DNA of 64,000 nucleotides from Amycolatopsis endophytica (GTDB lineage: Bacteria > Actinomycetota > Actinomycetes > Mycobacteriales > Pseudonocardiaceae), in assembly GCF_013410405.1 (NCBI RefSeq), contig NZ_JACCFK010000002.1, positions 1,860,001-1,924,000 of the forward strand. Reading direction: 5' to 3'. Below the pieces are notes generated by a model, which worked only from the letters and a program-made list of their open reading frames with translations, was not told the origin of the DNA and searched no databases. How positions within the stretch are numbered: the stretch's first letter is position 1; every line of letters starts with the position of its first letter. This document shows, piece by piece, positions 1-8,835 of the stretch. The position numbers and the translations under genes are program-made.

Positions 1-1037
1 TCGATCTTGGTCGGCACCGTGACGTCGACGTGGACGTGCAGGTCACCCCGCCCGTCGACGCGACCGGACGACCGCAGCCGCGGCATGCCCATCCCCGCCA
101 GCACCAGCTCGGTGGCCGGCTGCGTGCCCGGGTCGACCGTGAGCTCGTACTCGCCGTCGACCAGCGTCTCCAGCGGCACCGTGGCGCCGAGCGCGGCGGA
201 GGTCATCGGGATGCGCAGGTTGCAGTGCAGGTCGTGGCCCTCGCGGACGAACACCTCGTGCGGTTCCTCGTCGACCTCGATGTAGAGGTCACCCGCCGGG
301 CCACCGCCGGGGCCGACCTCACCCTGCGCCGACAACCGGATCCGCATCCCGTCGCCGACCCCGGCCGGGACCTTGGCGGTCACCGACCGCCGGGCGCGCA
401 CGCGGCCGTCGCCACCGCACTGGCGGCACGGGTCGGTGATGACCTCGCCGAGACCGCGGCAGACCGGGCACGGCCGCGCGGTGACGACCTGCCCGAGGAA
501 CGACCGCTGCACCGACTGGATCTCGCCCTGGCCGTGGCAGGTGTCGCAGGTCTTGACCGAACCGCCGGGAGCGGTGCCACCGCCCTGGCACTGGTCGCAC
601 AGGATCGCCGTGTCGACGGTGATGTCCTTGTCGACGCCCGTCGCGCACTCCTCCAGGCTCAGGCTGATCCGGATGAGCGCGTCCGACCCCGGCTGGACCC
701 GGCTGCGCGGGCCGCGTCCGCGCCCGCCGCCGCTGGCCGCGCCGAAGAAGGCGTCCATGATGTCGCCGAGGCCGCCGAAACCGCCGAACGGATCGCCGCC
801 ACCGCCACCGCGGGCGCCACCGTCCATCGGGTCGCCCCCGAGGTCGACGATCTTGCGCTTCTGCGGGTCGGACAGGACCTCGTAGGCCGACGTGACCTCG
901 CTGAACTTGTGCTGGGCGTCCTCGGACGGGTTGACGTCGGGGTGCAGCTCGCGGGCGAGCTTGCGGTAGGCGCGCTTGATCTCCTGATCACTCGCGTTCT
1001 TGGGCACCCCGAGGATGCCGTAGTAGTCCCTGGCCAC
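1..1037 (-). CDS. dnaJ: Chaperone DnaJ (type I), 3' end cut by window edge
   Basis: DnaJ is the Hsp40 co-chaperone that delivers unfolded clients to DnaK and stimulates its ATPase. Reading leftward from a GTG at 1037 the protein starts [16 protein letters not shown]. It has the J-domain HPD motif at residues 32-34, a Gly/Phe-rich linker, and four CxxCxGxG zinc-finger repeats (CDQCQG, CDTCHG, CPVCRG, CRQCGG), which make it a type I DnaJ. The substrate-binding C-terminal domains follow and the frame is still open at base 1, so only the extreme C-terminus is missing. An AGGAGG lies 12 bases upstream of the GTG, slightly far. It sits 48 bases downstream of hrcA on the same strand, the usual hrcA-dnaJ2 arrangement of actinomycetes, so co-transcription is likely. 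Confidence 0.95.
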   Translation of the reverse strand, partial: MARDYYGILGVPKNASDQEIKRAYRKLARELHPDVNPSEDAQHKFSEVTSAYEVLSDPQKRKIVDLGGDPMDGGARGGGGGDPFGGFGGLGDIMDAFFGAASGGGRGRGPRSRVQPGSDALIRISLSLEECATGVDKDITVDTAILCDQCQGGGTAPGGSVKTCDTCHGQGEIQSVQRSFLGQVVTARPCPVCRGLGEVITDPCRQCGGDGRVRARRSVTAKVPAGVGDGMRIRLSAQGEVGPGGGPAGDLYIEVDEEPHEVFVREGHDLHCNLRIPMTSAALGATVPLETLVDGEYELTVDPGTQPATELVLAGMGMPRLRSSGRVDGRGDLHVHVDVTVPTKI

Positions 1038-1085
1038 CTTCTGAACCGTCCTCCTAGAAAAGCACTGCACCTTGGCCGCGGCGGG

Positions 1086-2111
1086 TCAGCCGCCGGCCAG
1101 GATCTGCCCCACGTAGTTGGCCACCGCGCGCACCGCGGCGATCGTGCCGGGGTAGTCCATCCGCGTCGGACCGACCACACCCATCCCGCCGAGCAGCATG
1201 TCGTTCTTGCCGTACCCGATCGACACCACCGAGGTGCTGCGCATCTGCTCGTCCTCATTCTCTTCACCGATGCGGACGGTGACCGCACCGGGGTTGCGCG
1301 CGGCGGCGAGCAGCTTGAGCACCACGACCTGTTCCTCGAGCGCCTCCAGCACCTGGCGCAGCGATCCGGGGAAGTCGGCGACGCTGCGGGTGAGGTTCGC
1401 CGTCCCGCCCAGGACCAGGCGTTCCTCCGGGTGCTCCACGAGGTGCTCGACCAGCAGCGTGCAGATCCGGATGACCGCGTCCCGCAGCTCGCCGGGCGCC
1501 TGGTCGGGCAGTTCGGTGACGCGGGTGGCCGCGTCGGTGAGGCGCCTGCCCGCCAGCGCTGTGTTGAGCATCTCGCGGATGCGGCCGACGTTCTCCTCGG
1601 TCATCACGTCGCCGAGGTCGACGGTACGCTGATCGACCCGCCCGGAGTCAGTGATGATCACCAGCATCAGGCGCGCCGGTGTGAGCGGAACCACTTCCAG
1701 ATGCCGCAGCGACGAGTTCGACATCGTCGGATACTGGATGACCGCGACCTGCCGCGTCAGCTGCGCGAGCAGCCGCACCGACCGGCGCAGGACATCGTCG
1801 AGGTCGAGCGCCCCGTCGAGGAAGCTGGTGATGGCACGCCGCTCGGCCTGCGTCAGCGGCTTGATCTCGGAGAGCTTGTCGACGAAGAGCCGGTACCCCT
1901 TGTCGGTGGGGATGCGGCCGGCGCTGGTGTGCGGCTGGGTGATGTACCCCTCCTCCTCCAGCACCGCCATGTCGTTGCGCACCGTCGCGCTGGAAACGCC
2001 GAGGCTGTGCCGGTCGACGAGCGCCTTCGAACCCACCGGCTCCTGGCTCGACACGTAGTCCGCGACGATGGCGCGCAGAACCTCGAAACGACGGTCCTCC
2101 GAGCTGGGCAC
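1086..2111 (-). CDS. hrcA: Heat-inducible transcription repressor HrcA
   Basis: HrcA represses chaperone genes by binding CIRCE inverted repeats; its folding depends on GroE, which couples repression to chaperone supply. The 341-residue protein has the typical N-terminal winged helix ([20 protein letters not shown], then [17 protein letters not shown], about residues 9-57) and the conserved C-terminal region ending YVGQILAGG, full length for the family. The start is a GTG at 2111 preceded by GGAGGTGAGGC, an excellent ribosome-binding site. It is followed by dnaJ. I looked for the CIRCE consensus in the 89 bases upstream and did not find it, so its own promoter may not be autoregulated through a canonical CIRCE, or the site lies elsewhere (for example at groES, outside this window). 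Confidence 0.96.
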   Translation of the reverse strand: MPSSEDRRFEVLRAIVADYVSSQEPVGSKALVDRHSLGVSSATVRNDMAVLEEEGYITQPHTSAGRIPTDKGYRLFVDKLSEIKPLTQAERRAITSFLDGALDLDDVLRRSVRLLAQLTRQVAVIQYPTMSNSSLRHLEVVPLTPARLMLVIITDSGRVDQRTVDLGDVMTEENVGRIREMLNTALAGRRLTDAATRVTELPDQAPGELRDAVIRICTLLVEHLVEHPEERLVLGGTANLTRSVADFPGSLRQVLEALEEQVVVLKLLAAARNPGAVTVRIGEENEDEQMRSTSVVSIGYGKNDMLLGGMGVVGPTRMDYPGTIAAVRAVANYVGQILAGG

Positions 2112-2200
2112 GCCTCACCTCCGAACACTCCGGGCGGGTATCTCACCCCGAGTTTACGGAAGGCGGACGGCGGGCGCGCCCAGGTCGGGAAGGGGCCGGA

Positions 2201-3691
2201 TCACGAGTTGCGCGGGAAGCCCAGGTTCACCCCGCCCTGCGACGGGTCCGGCCACCGTGACGTGATGGCCTTCGTGCGGGTGAAGAAGTGGAAGCCCTCC
2301 GGTCCGTAGGCGTGGCTGTCGCCGAAGAGGGAGTCCTTCCAGCCGCCGAAGGAGTAGTACCCGACGGGCACCGGGATGGGCACGTTGAGCCCGACCATGC
2401 CGACCTCGACCTCGTTCTGGAACCGGCGCGCGGCGCGGCCGTCGTTGGTGAAGATCGCCGTGCCGTTGCCGTAGGGGCTGGCGTTCACCAGTGCCAGCGC
2501 GTCGTCGTAGCTGCCCGCGCGCACGACCGACAGCACGGGGCCGAAGATCTCGTCGGTGTAGAGGGACATGTCCGTCCGCACCCGGTCGAACAGTGTGGGG
2601 CCGAGCCAGAAACCACCTCCCCGGACCTCCGGCGAACGCCCGTCCACCACCAGCGACGCGCCCTCGGACACCCCGGCGTCCACATAGGACGCGACGCGGT
2701 CCCGGTGCGCCGCCGTGACCAGCGGTCCCATCTCCGACTCCGGCGAACGTCCGTCGCCGACCGTCAGACCGCCCATGCGGGAGGCGATCTTGGCCACGAG
2801 TTCGTCGCCGATGGGATCGACCGCCACGACGACGGACACCGCCATGCACCGCTCCCCCGCCGAGCCGAACCCGGCCGACACCGCGGCGTCGGCGGCGAGG
2901 TCGAGATCGGCGTCGGGCAGCACGACCATGTGGTTCTTCGCCCCGCCCAGCGCCTGCACGCGCTTGCCGTGCCGCGTGCCGTTCTCGTAGACGTAACGCG
3001 CGACCGGTGTCGAGCCGACGAACGAGATCGCCTTCACGTCCCGGTGCGCGAGCAGCCCATCGACCGCGACCTTGTCACCGTGCAGCACGTTGAGCACGCC
3101 GTCGGGCAGCCCGGCCTCGGCGAACAACTCGGCGAGCAACAGCGACGCCGACGGGTCCTTCTCGCTCGGCTTGAGCACCACGGTGTTGCCGCACGCGATC
3201 GCGTTGGGCACGAACCACAGCGGCACCATCGCGGGGAAGTTGAACGGTGCGATCACGCCGACCACGCCCAGCGGCTGCGCGATCGAGTAGACGTCGACAC
3301 CGCGGGAAGCGTTCTCGCTGAACCCGCCCTTGAGCATCTGCGGCGCGCCGCACGCGTACTCGACGTTCTCGATGCCGCGCGCGACCTCGCCCGCCGCGTC
3401 CGAGAGCACCTTGCCGTGCTCGGCGGTGATGATCTCGGCCAGCTCGTTCTTGCGTTCGGTGAGCAGCTCGCGGAAGGCGAACAGCACCCGCGAGCGCGCC
3501 GCGAGCGAGGTGTCCCGCCAGCCGGGGAACGCGCGTGCGGCCGCCGCGACGGCCTCGTCCACCTGCCCGTCACCGGCGAAGTCCACGTGCCCGCGGACTT
3601 CGCCGGTGGCGGGGTCGAACACCTCCCCGGTCCGGTCCGCGACCCCAGCCCACGGTTTGCCGTCGATCCAGTGGCTGATCCGCTGTGTCAC
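2201..3691 (-). CDS. mmsA: CoA-acylating methylmalonate-semialdehyde dehydrogenase
   Basis: This enzyme oxidises malonate semialdehyde or methylmalonate semialdehyde with NAD and CoA to acetyl- or propionyl-CoA, the last step of beta-alanine/3-aminoisobutyrate (uracil/thymine) and valine breakdown. The 496-residue protein is a full-length aldehyde dehydrogenase. It has the NAD-binding segment PFNFPAMVPLWFVPNAIACG, the FVGSTPVARYV motif, and the catalytic cysteine in GSAGERCMAVS (Cys282). The C-terminal substrate pocket GLNVPIPVPVGYYSFGGWK is typical of MmsA/IolA rather than general ALDHs. Its GTG start overlaps the stop of the upstream aminotransferase by four bases (GTGA), so the two are translationally coupled. 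Context with pyrimidine-degradation genes at 7.3-12 kb supports a role in disposing of beta-alanine-derived semialdehyde. Confidence 0.93.
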   Translation of the reverse strand: MTQRISHWIDGKPWAGVADRTGEVFDPATGEVRGHVDFAGDGQVDEAVAAAARAFPGWRDTSLAARSRVLFAFRELLTERKNELAEIITAEHGKVLSDAAGEVARGIENVEYACGAPQMLKGGFSENASRGVDVYSIAQPLGVVGVIAPFNFPAMVPLWFVPNAIACGNTVVLKPSEKDPSASLLLAELFAEAGLPDGVLNVLHGDKVAVDGLLAHRDVKAISFVGSTPVARYVYENGTRHGKRVQALGGAKNHMVVLPDADLDLAADAAVSAGFGSAGERCMAVSVVVAVDPIGDELVAKIASRMGGLTVGDGRSPESEMGPLVTAAHRDRVASYVDAGVSEGASLVVDGRSPEVRGGGFWLGPTLFDRVRTDMSLYTDEIFGPVLSVVRAGSYDDALALVNASPYGNGTAIFTNDGRAARRFQNEVEVGMVGLNVPIPVPVGYYSFGGWKDSLFGDSHAYGPEGFHFFTRTKAITSRWPDPSQGGVNLGFPRNS

Positions 3692-4986
3692 TTCCGCCCC
3701 TCCCGCACCGCGGCGACCGACTCCCGCAGGATGTCGAGCCCCTCGCCGGTTTCCTCGTCGGTCAGCGTCATCGGTGGCGCCAGCCGGATCACGTTGTTGT
3801 GCAGCCCGCCCTTGCCGACCAGCAGACCGCGCGCACGCGTCTCCTCCAGGAGCAGCCGCGCGGCCTCCGGGCTCGGCGCACCGTCCGGCTCGACGAACTC
3901 GACACCGATCATCAGGCCCTTGCCACGCACATCACCGACGATATCGTTGCCCTCGGCGAGGTCGCGCAGACCGGTGAGCAGCCGCGTGCCCTGCTTCGCC
4001 GCGTTGCCCTGCAGGTCGTGGCTGAGCAGGTAGTCCAGTGTCGCCTTGGCGCCCGCGGTGGAGACCGGGTTGCCGCCGAAGGTCGAGATCGAGTTGGCGC
4101 TGATCGCGTCCATCAGCTCGCCGCGGGCGACCAGGCCACCGATCGCCAGGCCGTTGCCGAGTCCCTTGGCGAACGTCATCGCGTCCGGCGTCACGCCGTG
4201 CGCCTGGATGCCCCAGAAGTGCTCGCCGGTGCGGCCCCACCCGGTCTGGACCTCGTCGGAGATCAGCAGGATCCCGTAGGAGTCGAGAACTTCCTTGAAG
4301 GCCGCGAACAACCCGTCCGGCGGAACGTTGAACCCGCCGACCCCCTGGATCGGCTCGGCGATCAGGGCGGCCACATCACCCGACGTGGTCGTCTGCAGGA
4401 CATCACGCAGATCGTCGGCGCAGGCGCGGACGTAGTCGGCGTCGGACAACCCGCGGAACGCGTCGCGGTAGCGGTAGCCGCCGTGCACGTAACTGACCTT
4501 GACCGGCGACAACGCACTGGCCGACCAGCCGCGGTTGCCGGTGATGCCGATCGTCGCGAAGGCGCGTCCGTGGTAGGAGTTGCGCATCGCCAGCACCTGG
4601 TGGGAGCGGCGGTACTGGGTGGCCAGCATCAGCGCGGTCTCGTTGGCCTCGGTACCGGAGTTGGTGAGGAACACCTTGGCGTCGGGGATCCCGGACAGCT
4701 GCGCGATCTGCTCGGCCAGCTCGACCTGCTTGCGGATCAGGTACAGCGTCGAGGTGTGCAGGACGCCGGAATCGACCTGTGACCGGATGGCGTCGGAGAT
4801 CTCCGCGATGTCGTACCCGATCGCGTTGGTGAGGATGCCGGCGAAGAAATCCAGGTAGGTGACACCGGCGGAATCGGTGACCCGCCGTCCCCGCGCGCGC
4901 ACGATCTCGATGGGCTCGTCGTAGTACAGGGCCAGCCAGTCCGGCAGGACCGCCCGGTGCCGGGCGAGCAGCTCCGATTCGCTCAT
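3688..4986 (-). CDS. Class III aminotransferase, probably beta-alanine/3-aminoisobutyrate transaminase
   Basis: A PLP-dependent fold-type I, class III (omega) aminotransferase of 432 residues. The Schiff-base lysine is in MTFAKGLGNG (Lys274), the PLP-contacting motif is LISDEVQTGWGRTG, and LTNSGTEANETAL binds the cofactor phosphate. It probably removes the amino group from beta-alanine or 3-aminoisobutyrate, passing the semialdehyde to MmsA, whose gene overlaps its stop. That substrate is inferred from position; ornithine- or GABA-type activity cannot be excluded from sequence alone. The frame extends upstream to 5028, but the ATG at 4986 (MSESELLARHRAVLP) gives the usual family N-terminus. 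It is transcribed divergently from the PucR-type regulator, with about 100 bases between the starts, which must hold both promoters. Confidence 0.88.
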   Translation of the reverse strand: MSESELLARHRAVLPDWLALYYDEPIEIVRARGRRVTDSAGVTYLDFFAGILTNAIGYDIAEISDAIRSQVDSGVLHTSTLYLIRKQVELAEQIAQLSGIPDAKVFLTNSGTEANETALMLATQYRRSHQVLAMRNSYHGRAFATIGITGNRGWSASALSPVKVSYVHGGYRYRDAFRGLSDADYVRACADDLRDVLQTTTSGDVAALIAEPIQGVGGFNVPPDGLFAAFKEVLDSYGILLISDEVQTGWGRTGEHFWGIQAHGVTPDAMTFAKGLGNGLAIGGLVARGELMDAISANSISTFGGNPVSTAGAKATLDYLLSHDLQGNAAKQGTRLLTGLRDLAEGNDIVGDVRGKGLMIGVEFVEPDGAPSPEAARLLLEETRARGLLVGKGGLHNNVIRLAPPMTLTDEETGEGLDILRESVAAVREGRK

Positions 4987-5086
4987 GCCCGCCAGTCTCG
5001 GCGGCCGCCGCGCCCCGCCACCACACACAACATGTACCCAATGGCCGGATCAGCCGTACAGTCTGCATTTCGGGAGGAGGTGCCGC

Positions 5087-6703
5087 TTGTACCCGACGGT
5101 GACGGACGTGCTGGCCCTGCCGGTGCTGCGGCGCGGGCGCCCGAAGGTCGTCGCGGGCGGGCAGCGGCTGGACACGCGGGTCCGCTGGGTGCACGTCGCC
5201 GAGGTCGCCGACATCGGGCACCTGCTCAAGGGCGGCGAGCTGGTCCTGACCACCGGGATCGCGCTGCCGGACGATGCCGGGCAGCTCACCGAGTACGTCG
5301 ACGGGCTCACCGAGGCCGGGGTCGCGGGGCTGGTGGTCGAGTTGGTCCGGCACTGGAGCGAAGCCCTGCCGCGGGCTCTGGTCGACGCCGCCGCCCGCCA
5401 CGAACTACCACTGATCACCCTGTCGCGTGAGACGCGCTATGTCGCGGTCACCGAGGCGGTCAACGGCCTGATCGTCGATGCCCAGGTCGCCGAACTGCGC
5501 GCCGCCGAGCACGTGCACCAGGTGTTCACGCAGCTGACGGTGGCCGGCGCGGGGCCGTCCGAGGTGCTGCGGGAGGTCGCGCGCATGACCGAGCAGCCGG
5601 TCGTGCTGGAAACACTCGCGCACGAGGTGGTGGCCTACGACTGCGCCGGAGCCGATCCGGGCGAGCTGCTCACCGGCTGGCCCGCCCGGTCCCGGACGGT
5701 GCACCTGGGCGAGCGCACCGGCTACCACGCCGAGGCCGGCTGGCTGGTCACCGTCGTGGGTGCGCGCGGGCACGACTGGGGGCGGCTGGTGGTCGTGTGC
5801 GACGAACCGCCACCGGACCGGCACGTGGTGGTCACCGAGCGGGCCGCGTCCGCGCTGGCGGTGCACCGGCTGGTCGCGCGCGAGGCCGACAGCCTGGAAC
5901 GGCAGGCGCACCGCGCGGTCCTCACCGAGCTGCTGACCTCGCCCGCCCCGTCCGCCGAGCTGCTGGCCCGCGCCGCCGCCCTCGGAGCCGCGTTGTGCGG
6001 CCGGCTGGTCGGTGTCGCGATCCGGCCGCGGATGACCGAGTCGCACCGGTCCTCGGCCTCCGCGCCGGTCGTGCTGCGCGACCTCGCCGAGACCGTCTCG
6101 CTGGCCGCCCGGCGCGCGAAGGTGTCCGCGCTCGCCGCGGTCGTCGACGACGTCAGTGTGCGGGCGCTGTTGTCGCTGTCCCCGCAGGCGAACGTGGACG
6201 CCGTGCTGCACCGCCTGTCCGCCGAGCTGCGCACGCGGCCGACGTCGGTGCCCGTGGTGCTCGCCGTCGGCACGACCGTCGAGTCCGCCGCCGAGGCCCG
6301 CCGCAGCCTCGTCGAGGCGGGGCACGTCGCCGCCGCCGCGCTGAGGTCGGGCACCGACCGGGAGGTGCACCGGCTGCGGGACGTGCGTCTGCGCGGGCTG
6401 CTGCACCTGCTCGCCGACGACGAGCGGGTGCGGGCGTTCGCCGACCGCGAGCTGGGCCCGCTGCTGTCCCGGGACGCCGCGTCGGGTACCCGGCTGGTCC
6501 AGGCCCTGCGGCACTACTGCGAGCACGGCGGCAACAAGTCGGCGGCCGCGGCGGCGGCGCACACCTCGCGGACCGCATACTACCAGCAGCTCGCACGCAT
6601 CGAGCAGGTGCTCGGCGTGCCACTGGAGAACCCTGAATCGATGCTGTCGCTCTACCTCGCGCTACTCGCCCACGACCTCGCCGACGATCACCCGGACAGG
6701 TAA
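5087..6703 (+). CDS. PucR-family transcriptional regulator of the pyrimidine-degradation genes
   Basis: A PucR/CdaR-type activator. Residues about 5-130 form the PucR N-terminal ligand domain (VLRRGRPKVVAGGQRLDTRV ... GELVLTTGIALP). A middle GGDEF-like region follows. The C-terminus is the PucR helix-turn-helix (LVQALRHYCEHGGNKSAAAA ... YYQQLARIEQVLG). Regulators of this family control purine, pyrimidine or gamma-glutamyl catabolism. Placed between the divergent aminotransferase-mmsA pair and the permease/hydrolase operon, it is the obvious local regulator. The open frame runs from 4985, but the TTG at 5087 has GGGAGGAGG at 5072-5080 with a six-base spacer, whereas upstream ATGs have none, so TTG is the chosen start (538 residues, usual size). 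Activator versus repressor mode and the ligand (uracil, dihydrouracil or beta-alanine) are not visible. Confidence 0.9.
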   Translation: MYPTVTDVLALPVLRRGRPKVVAGGQRLDTRVRWVHVAEVADIGHLLKGGELVLTTGIALPDDAGQLTEYVDGLTEAGVAGLVVELVRHWSEALPRALVDAAARHELPLITLSRETRYVAVTEAVNGLIVDAQVAELRAAEHVHQVFTQLTVAGAGPSEVLREVARMTEQPVVLETLAHEVVAYDCAGADPGELLTGWPARSRTVHLGERTGYHAEAGWLVTVVGARGHDWGRLVVVCDEPPPDRHVVVTERAASALAVHRLVAREADSLERQAHRAVLTELLTSPAPSAELLARAAALGAALCGRLVGVAIRPRMTESHRSSASAPVVLRDLAETVSLAARRAKVSALAAVVDDVSVRALLSLSPQANVDAVLHRLSAELRTRPTSVPVVLAVGTTVESAAEARRSLVEAGHVAAAALRSGTDREVHRLRDVRLRGLLHLLADDERVRAFADRELGPLLSRDAASGTRLVQALRHYCEHGGNKSAAAAAAHTSRTAYYQQLARIEQVLGVPLENPESMLSLYLALLAHDLADDHPDR

Positions 6704-6738
6704 CACAGTTTTTCCGCCGTTCAGCCGATAGCCCCGAT

Positions 6739-7107
6739 ATGCCACTTTCCGCCCTCCTTCCCGCCGCGGCGTCGGTACTGGCCCTGGCCGCGCCCCCGGC
6801 ACACCCGCCCGCCGCGAGCCTGGCGCTGGCGCTCCAGGACAGCACGGGCCGGGTCAGCACCGTGACCCTGGACTGCCATCCGGCAGGCGGCGACCATCCC
6901 GGCAAGGCGAAGGCCTGCGCCGCACTGACCACTGTGGACGGCGATTTCGACCGCCTGCCCGCCGAGGCCACGGTGTGCCCGATGATCTACAGCCCGACCA
7001 CGGCCACCGCCCAGGGCCACTGGCGCGGCAAGCCGGTGGTCTACACCCACACCTTCGGCAACAAGTGCGCGGCGGCCGCCGAGTCCGCCGGGGTCTTCGA
7101 ATTCTGA
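6739..7107 (+). CDS. Secreted SSI-family (subtilisin inhibitor-like) protease inhibitor
   Basis: A 122-residue secreted protein with a short hydrophobic signal (LLPAAASVLALAAPPAHPPA). The mature part matches Streptomyces subtilisin inhibitors: CHPAGGDHPGKAKACAAL, a DGDF segment, CPMIYSPTTATAQGHW and the C-terminal FGNKCAAAAESAGVFEF. Four cysteines are placed as in SSI, giving two disulfides. By alignment to SSI the reactive-site bond is Met-Ile within CPMIY, so subtilisin-like serine proteases are the expected targets. No Shine-Dalgarno is obvious before the ATG. It sits between the pucR-type gene and the permease operon, on the same strand, but nothing suggests a role in pyrimidine metabolism. 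It is probably an independent secreted protein. Confidence 0.88.
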   Translation: MPLSALLPAAASVLALAAPPAHPPAASLALALQDSTGRVSTVTLDCHPAGGDHPGKAKACAALTTVDGDFDRLPAEATVCPMIYSPTTATAQGHWRGKPVVYTHTFGNKCAAAAESAGVFEF

Positions 7108-7239
7108 GTTCGTGTTTCGGCCGGATCGACTGGCTGTCACGGTCAGATTGCACATCCGGGTGATGCACCGGCCCGCGCCGGGCGCAATCGACACACTGCG
7201 TTCCGACGCGGGCAACGGTGAACACTCTGACACTGCCTC

Positions 7240-7252
7240 CCCCGTACCGGGG
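7240..7252. promoter_or_regulatory. Short inverted repeat upstream of the permease operon
   Basis: CCCCG-TAC-CGGGG, a 13-base inverted repeat 17 bases before the permease ATG. It lies in the 162-base gap after the inhibitor gene, where the promoter of the permease-hydrolase operon should be. It could be a binding site for the PucR-type regulator or just part of the 5' leader. There is no second copy that I can see near the divergent aminotransferase promoter, which weakens the operator reading. Confidence 0.2.
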
Positions 7253-7269
7253 ACGCGCACGATTCCGCA

Positions 7270-8835
7270 ATGGAACCCACCTCGCAGGTCGCCCGACCCG
7301 ACGGCCGGGTCGATCTCAGCGACGCCGCACCGCTTCGCGGTAGCCGGTTCTTCAACGACGAGCTGGCTCCGGTGCCCGTCGGAAAACGCACCTGGAGCAC
7401 CTACAACTATTTCGCCCTGTGGATGGGAATGGCGCACAACATTCCCAGTTACGCGCTCGCCGCGTCGCTGATCGCGCTGGGCATGAACTGGCTCCAGGCG
7501 CTGATCACGATCACACTGGGCAACCTGATCGTGCTCGTCCCGATGCTGCTCAACAGCCACGCCGGCACCAAATACGGCATCCCGTTCCCGGTGTTCGCGC
7601 GGGCCTTCTACGGGATCCGCGGGGCGAACCTGGCGGCGCTGCTGCGTGCGTTCATCGCGTGTGGCTGGTTCGGCATCCAGACCTGGGTCGGTGGCGAGGC
7701 GATCTACATCCTGGTCGGCAAGCTGACCGGTGCGGGCTGGCGCGACGCCGCCGGGATCGGGGGCCAGCCGTGGACGCTGTGGTTGTCGTTCGCGGTGTTC
7801 TGGGCGGTCCAGATGCTGATCATCTGGCGCGGCATGGAGGCGGTGCGGCGGTTCGAGAACTGGACCGCGCCGCTGGTGTCGGTGGGGTTCCTGATCCTGC
7901 TCGCCTACGTGCTCATCAAGGCGGGCGGGCTGGGCCCGATCCTGTCCGAGCCCGCGTCGCTGGGCTGGGGCGGCGACTTCTGGAAGATCTTCGCCCCGTC
8001 GTTGATGGCGATGATCGCGTTCTGGTCGACGCTGTCGCTGAACATGCCGGACTTCACCCGGTTCGGCGGAAGCCAGCGCAAACAGGCCCGCGGGCAGGTG
8101 CTGGGCCTGCCGACCACGATGACGTTCATCGCGATCGTGGCGATCCTGACCACCTCGGGCGGGCAGGTGCTCTACGGCGAGGCGATCTGGGATCCGGCGC
8201 AGCTGGCCGACCGGTTCTCCAGTCCCGCCGTGGTCGTGGTCGCGCTGATCGCGCTGGTGCTCGCCACGATTTCGGCGAACCTCGCCGCCAACGTGGTCAG
8301 CCCGTCCTACGACTTCTCCAACGCCTTCCCCAAGCGGATCACGTTCGCCGTCGGTGGACTCATCACCGGGGTCATCGGTGTCGTGATCATGCCGTGGAAG
8401 CTCTACTCCGACCCCGACATCTACATCTTCGCCTGGCTCGGCTTCTACGGTGGCGTCCTCGGCGCTGTCGCCGGGGTGCTGGTGGCCGGGTACTGGGTGG
8501 TCAAGCGCACCAGGCTCGACCTGGCGGCGCTCTACACCGAGGGCGGGCGGTACTGGTTCCGCGCGGGCTGGAACTGGCGCGCCCTGGTCGCCACCGTCGT
8601 CGGTGCCGTGCTCGCGGTCGGCGGCGCCTACACCGCACCGGGCTCGCAGGGCCCGTTCCCCGCGAACGGGCTGATCCCGTTCCTGAAACCCCTCTACGAC
8701 TACAGCTGGGTCGCCGGTCTCGTCGGCGCCTTCGTCGTCTACCTCGCGCTGTCGTGGGCGCACCGTCAACCGAAGGAGGAAACCCGTGAGCAATCAGGTC
8801 CGAGCCGCGTTGGTACAGCAACGGTGGACGGGTGA
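7270..8835 (+). CDS. NCS1-family nucleobase (uracil/allantoin-type) permease
   Basis: A 521-residue inner-membrane transporter of the nucleobase-cation-symport-1 family. The family hallmarks are present: the N-terminal loop RTWSTYNYFALWMGMAHNIP before the first helix, PVFARAFYGIRGANLAALLR, and ACGWFGIQTWVGGEA in the substrate site, as in Mhp1-like uracil and allantoin carriers. About twelve hydrophobic segments can be counted. Given the genes downstream, uracil, thymine or a dihydropyrimidine/hydantoin is the likely cargo, imported with Na+ or H+. Its 3' end overlaps the next gene (beta-ureidopropionase) by 50 bases, an unusually long same-strand overlap implying translational coupling. No clear ribosome-binding site precedes the ATG. 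Confidence 0.92.
   Translation: MEPTSQVARPDGRVDLSDAAPLRGSRFFNDELAPVPVGKRTWSTYNYFALWMGMAHNIPSYALAASLIALGMNWLQALITITLGNLIVLVPMLLNSHAGTKYGIPFPVFARAFYGIRGANLAALLRAFIACGWFGIQTWVGGEAIYILVGKLTGAGWRDAAGIGGQPWTLWLSFAVFWAVQMLIIWRGMEAVRRFENWTAPLVSVGFLILLAYVLIKAGGLGPILSEPASLGWGGDFWKIFAPSLMAMIAFWSTLSLNMPDFTRFGGSQRKQARGQVLGLPTTMTFIAIVAILTTSGGQVLYGEAIWDPAQLADRFSSPAVVVVALIALVLATISANLAANVVSPSYDFSNAFPKRITFAVGGLITGVIGVVIMPWKLYSDPDIYIFAWLGFYGGVLGAVAGVLVAGYWVVKRTRLDLAALYTEGGRYWFRAGWNWRALVATVVGAVLAVGGAYTAPGSQGPFPANGLIPFLKPLYDYSWVAGLVGAFVVYLALSWAHRQPKEETREQSGPSRVGTATVDG

Noticed and set aside
2112..2200. CIRCE element upstream of hrcA
   Set aside because: I compared the region with TTAGCACTC-N9-GAGTGCTAA; only a loose CTC...GAG pair with wrong spacing is present.
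30..2309. Very long plus-strand open frame (759 codons) over hrcA and dnaJ
   Set aside because: It is the antisense shadow of the two minus-strand heat-shock genes; high GC at third positions keeps the opposite frame open, and its translation is Arg/Ala/Val-rich with no domain.
4985..5086. N-terminal extension of the PucR-type regulator from an upstream ATG
   Set aside because: No ribosome-binding site, no family likeness, and it would cover the divergent promoter region; the TTG at 5087 has an ideal site.
6721..8793. 690-codon minus-strand frame across the permease
   Set aside because: Antisense shadow of the NCS1 permease; the plus-strand protein has clear family motifs.
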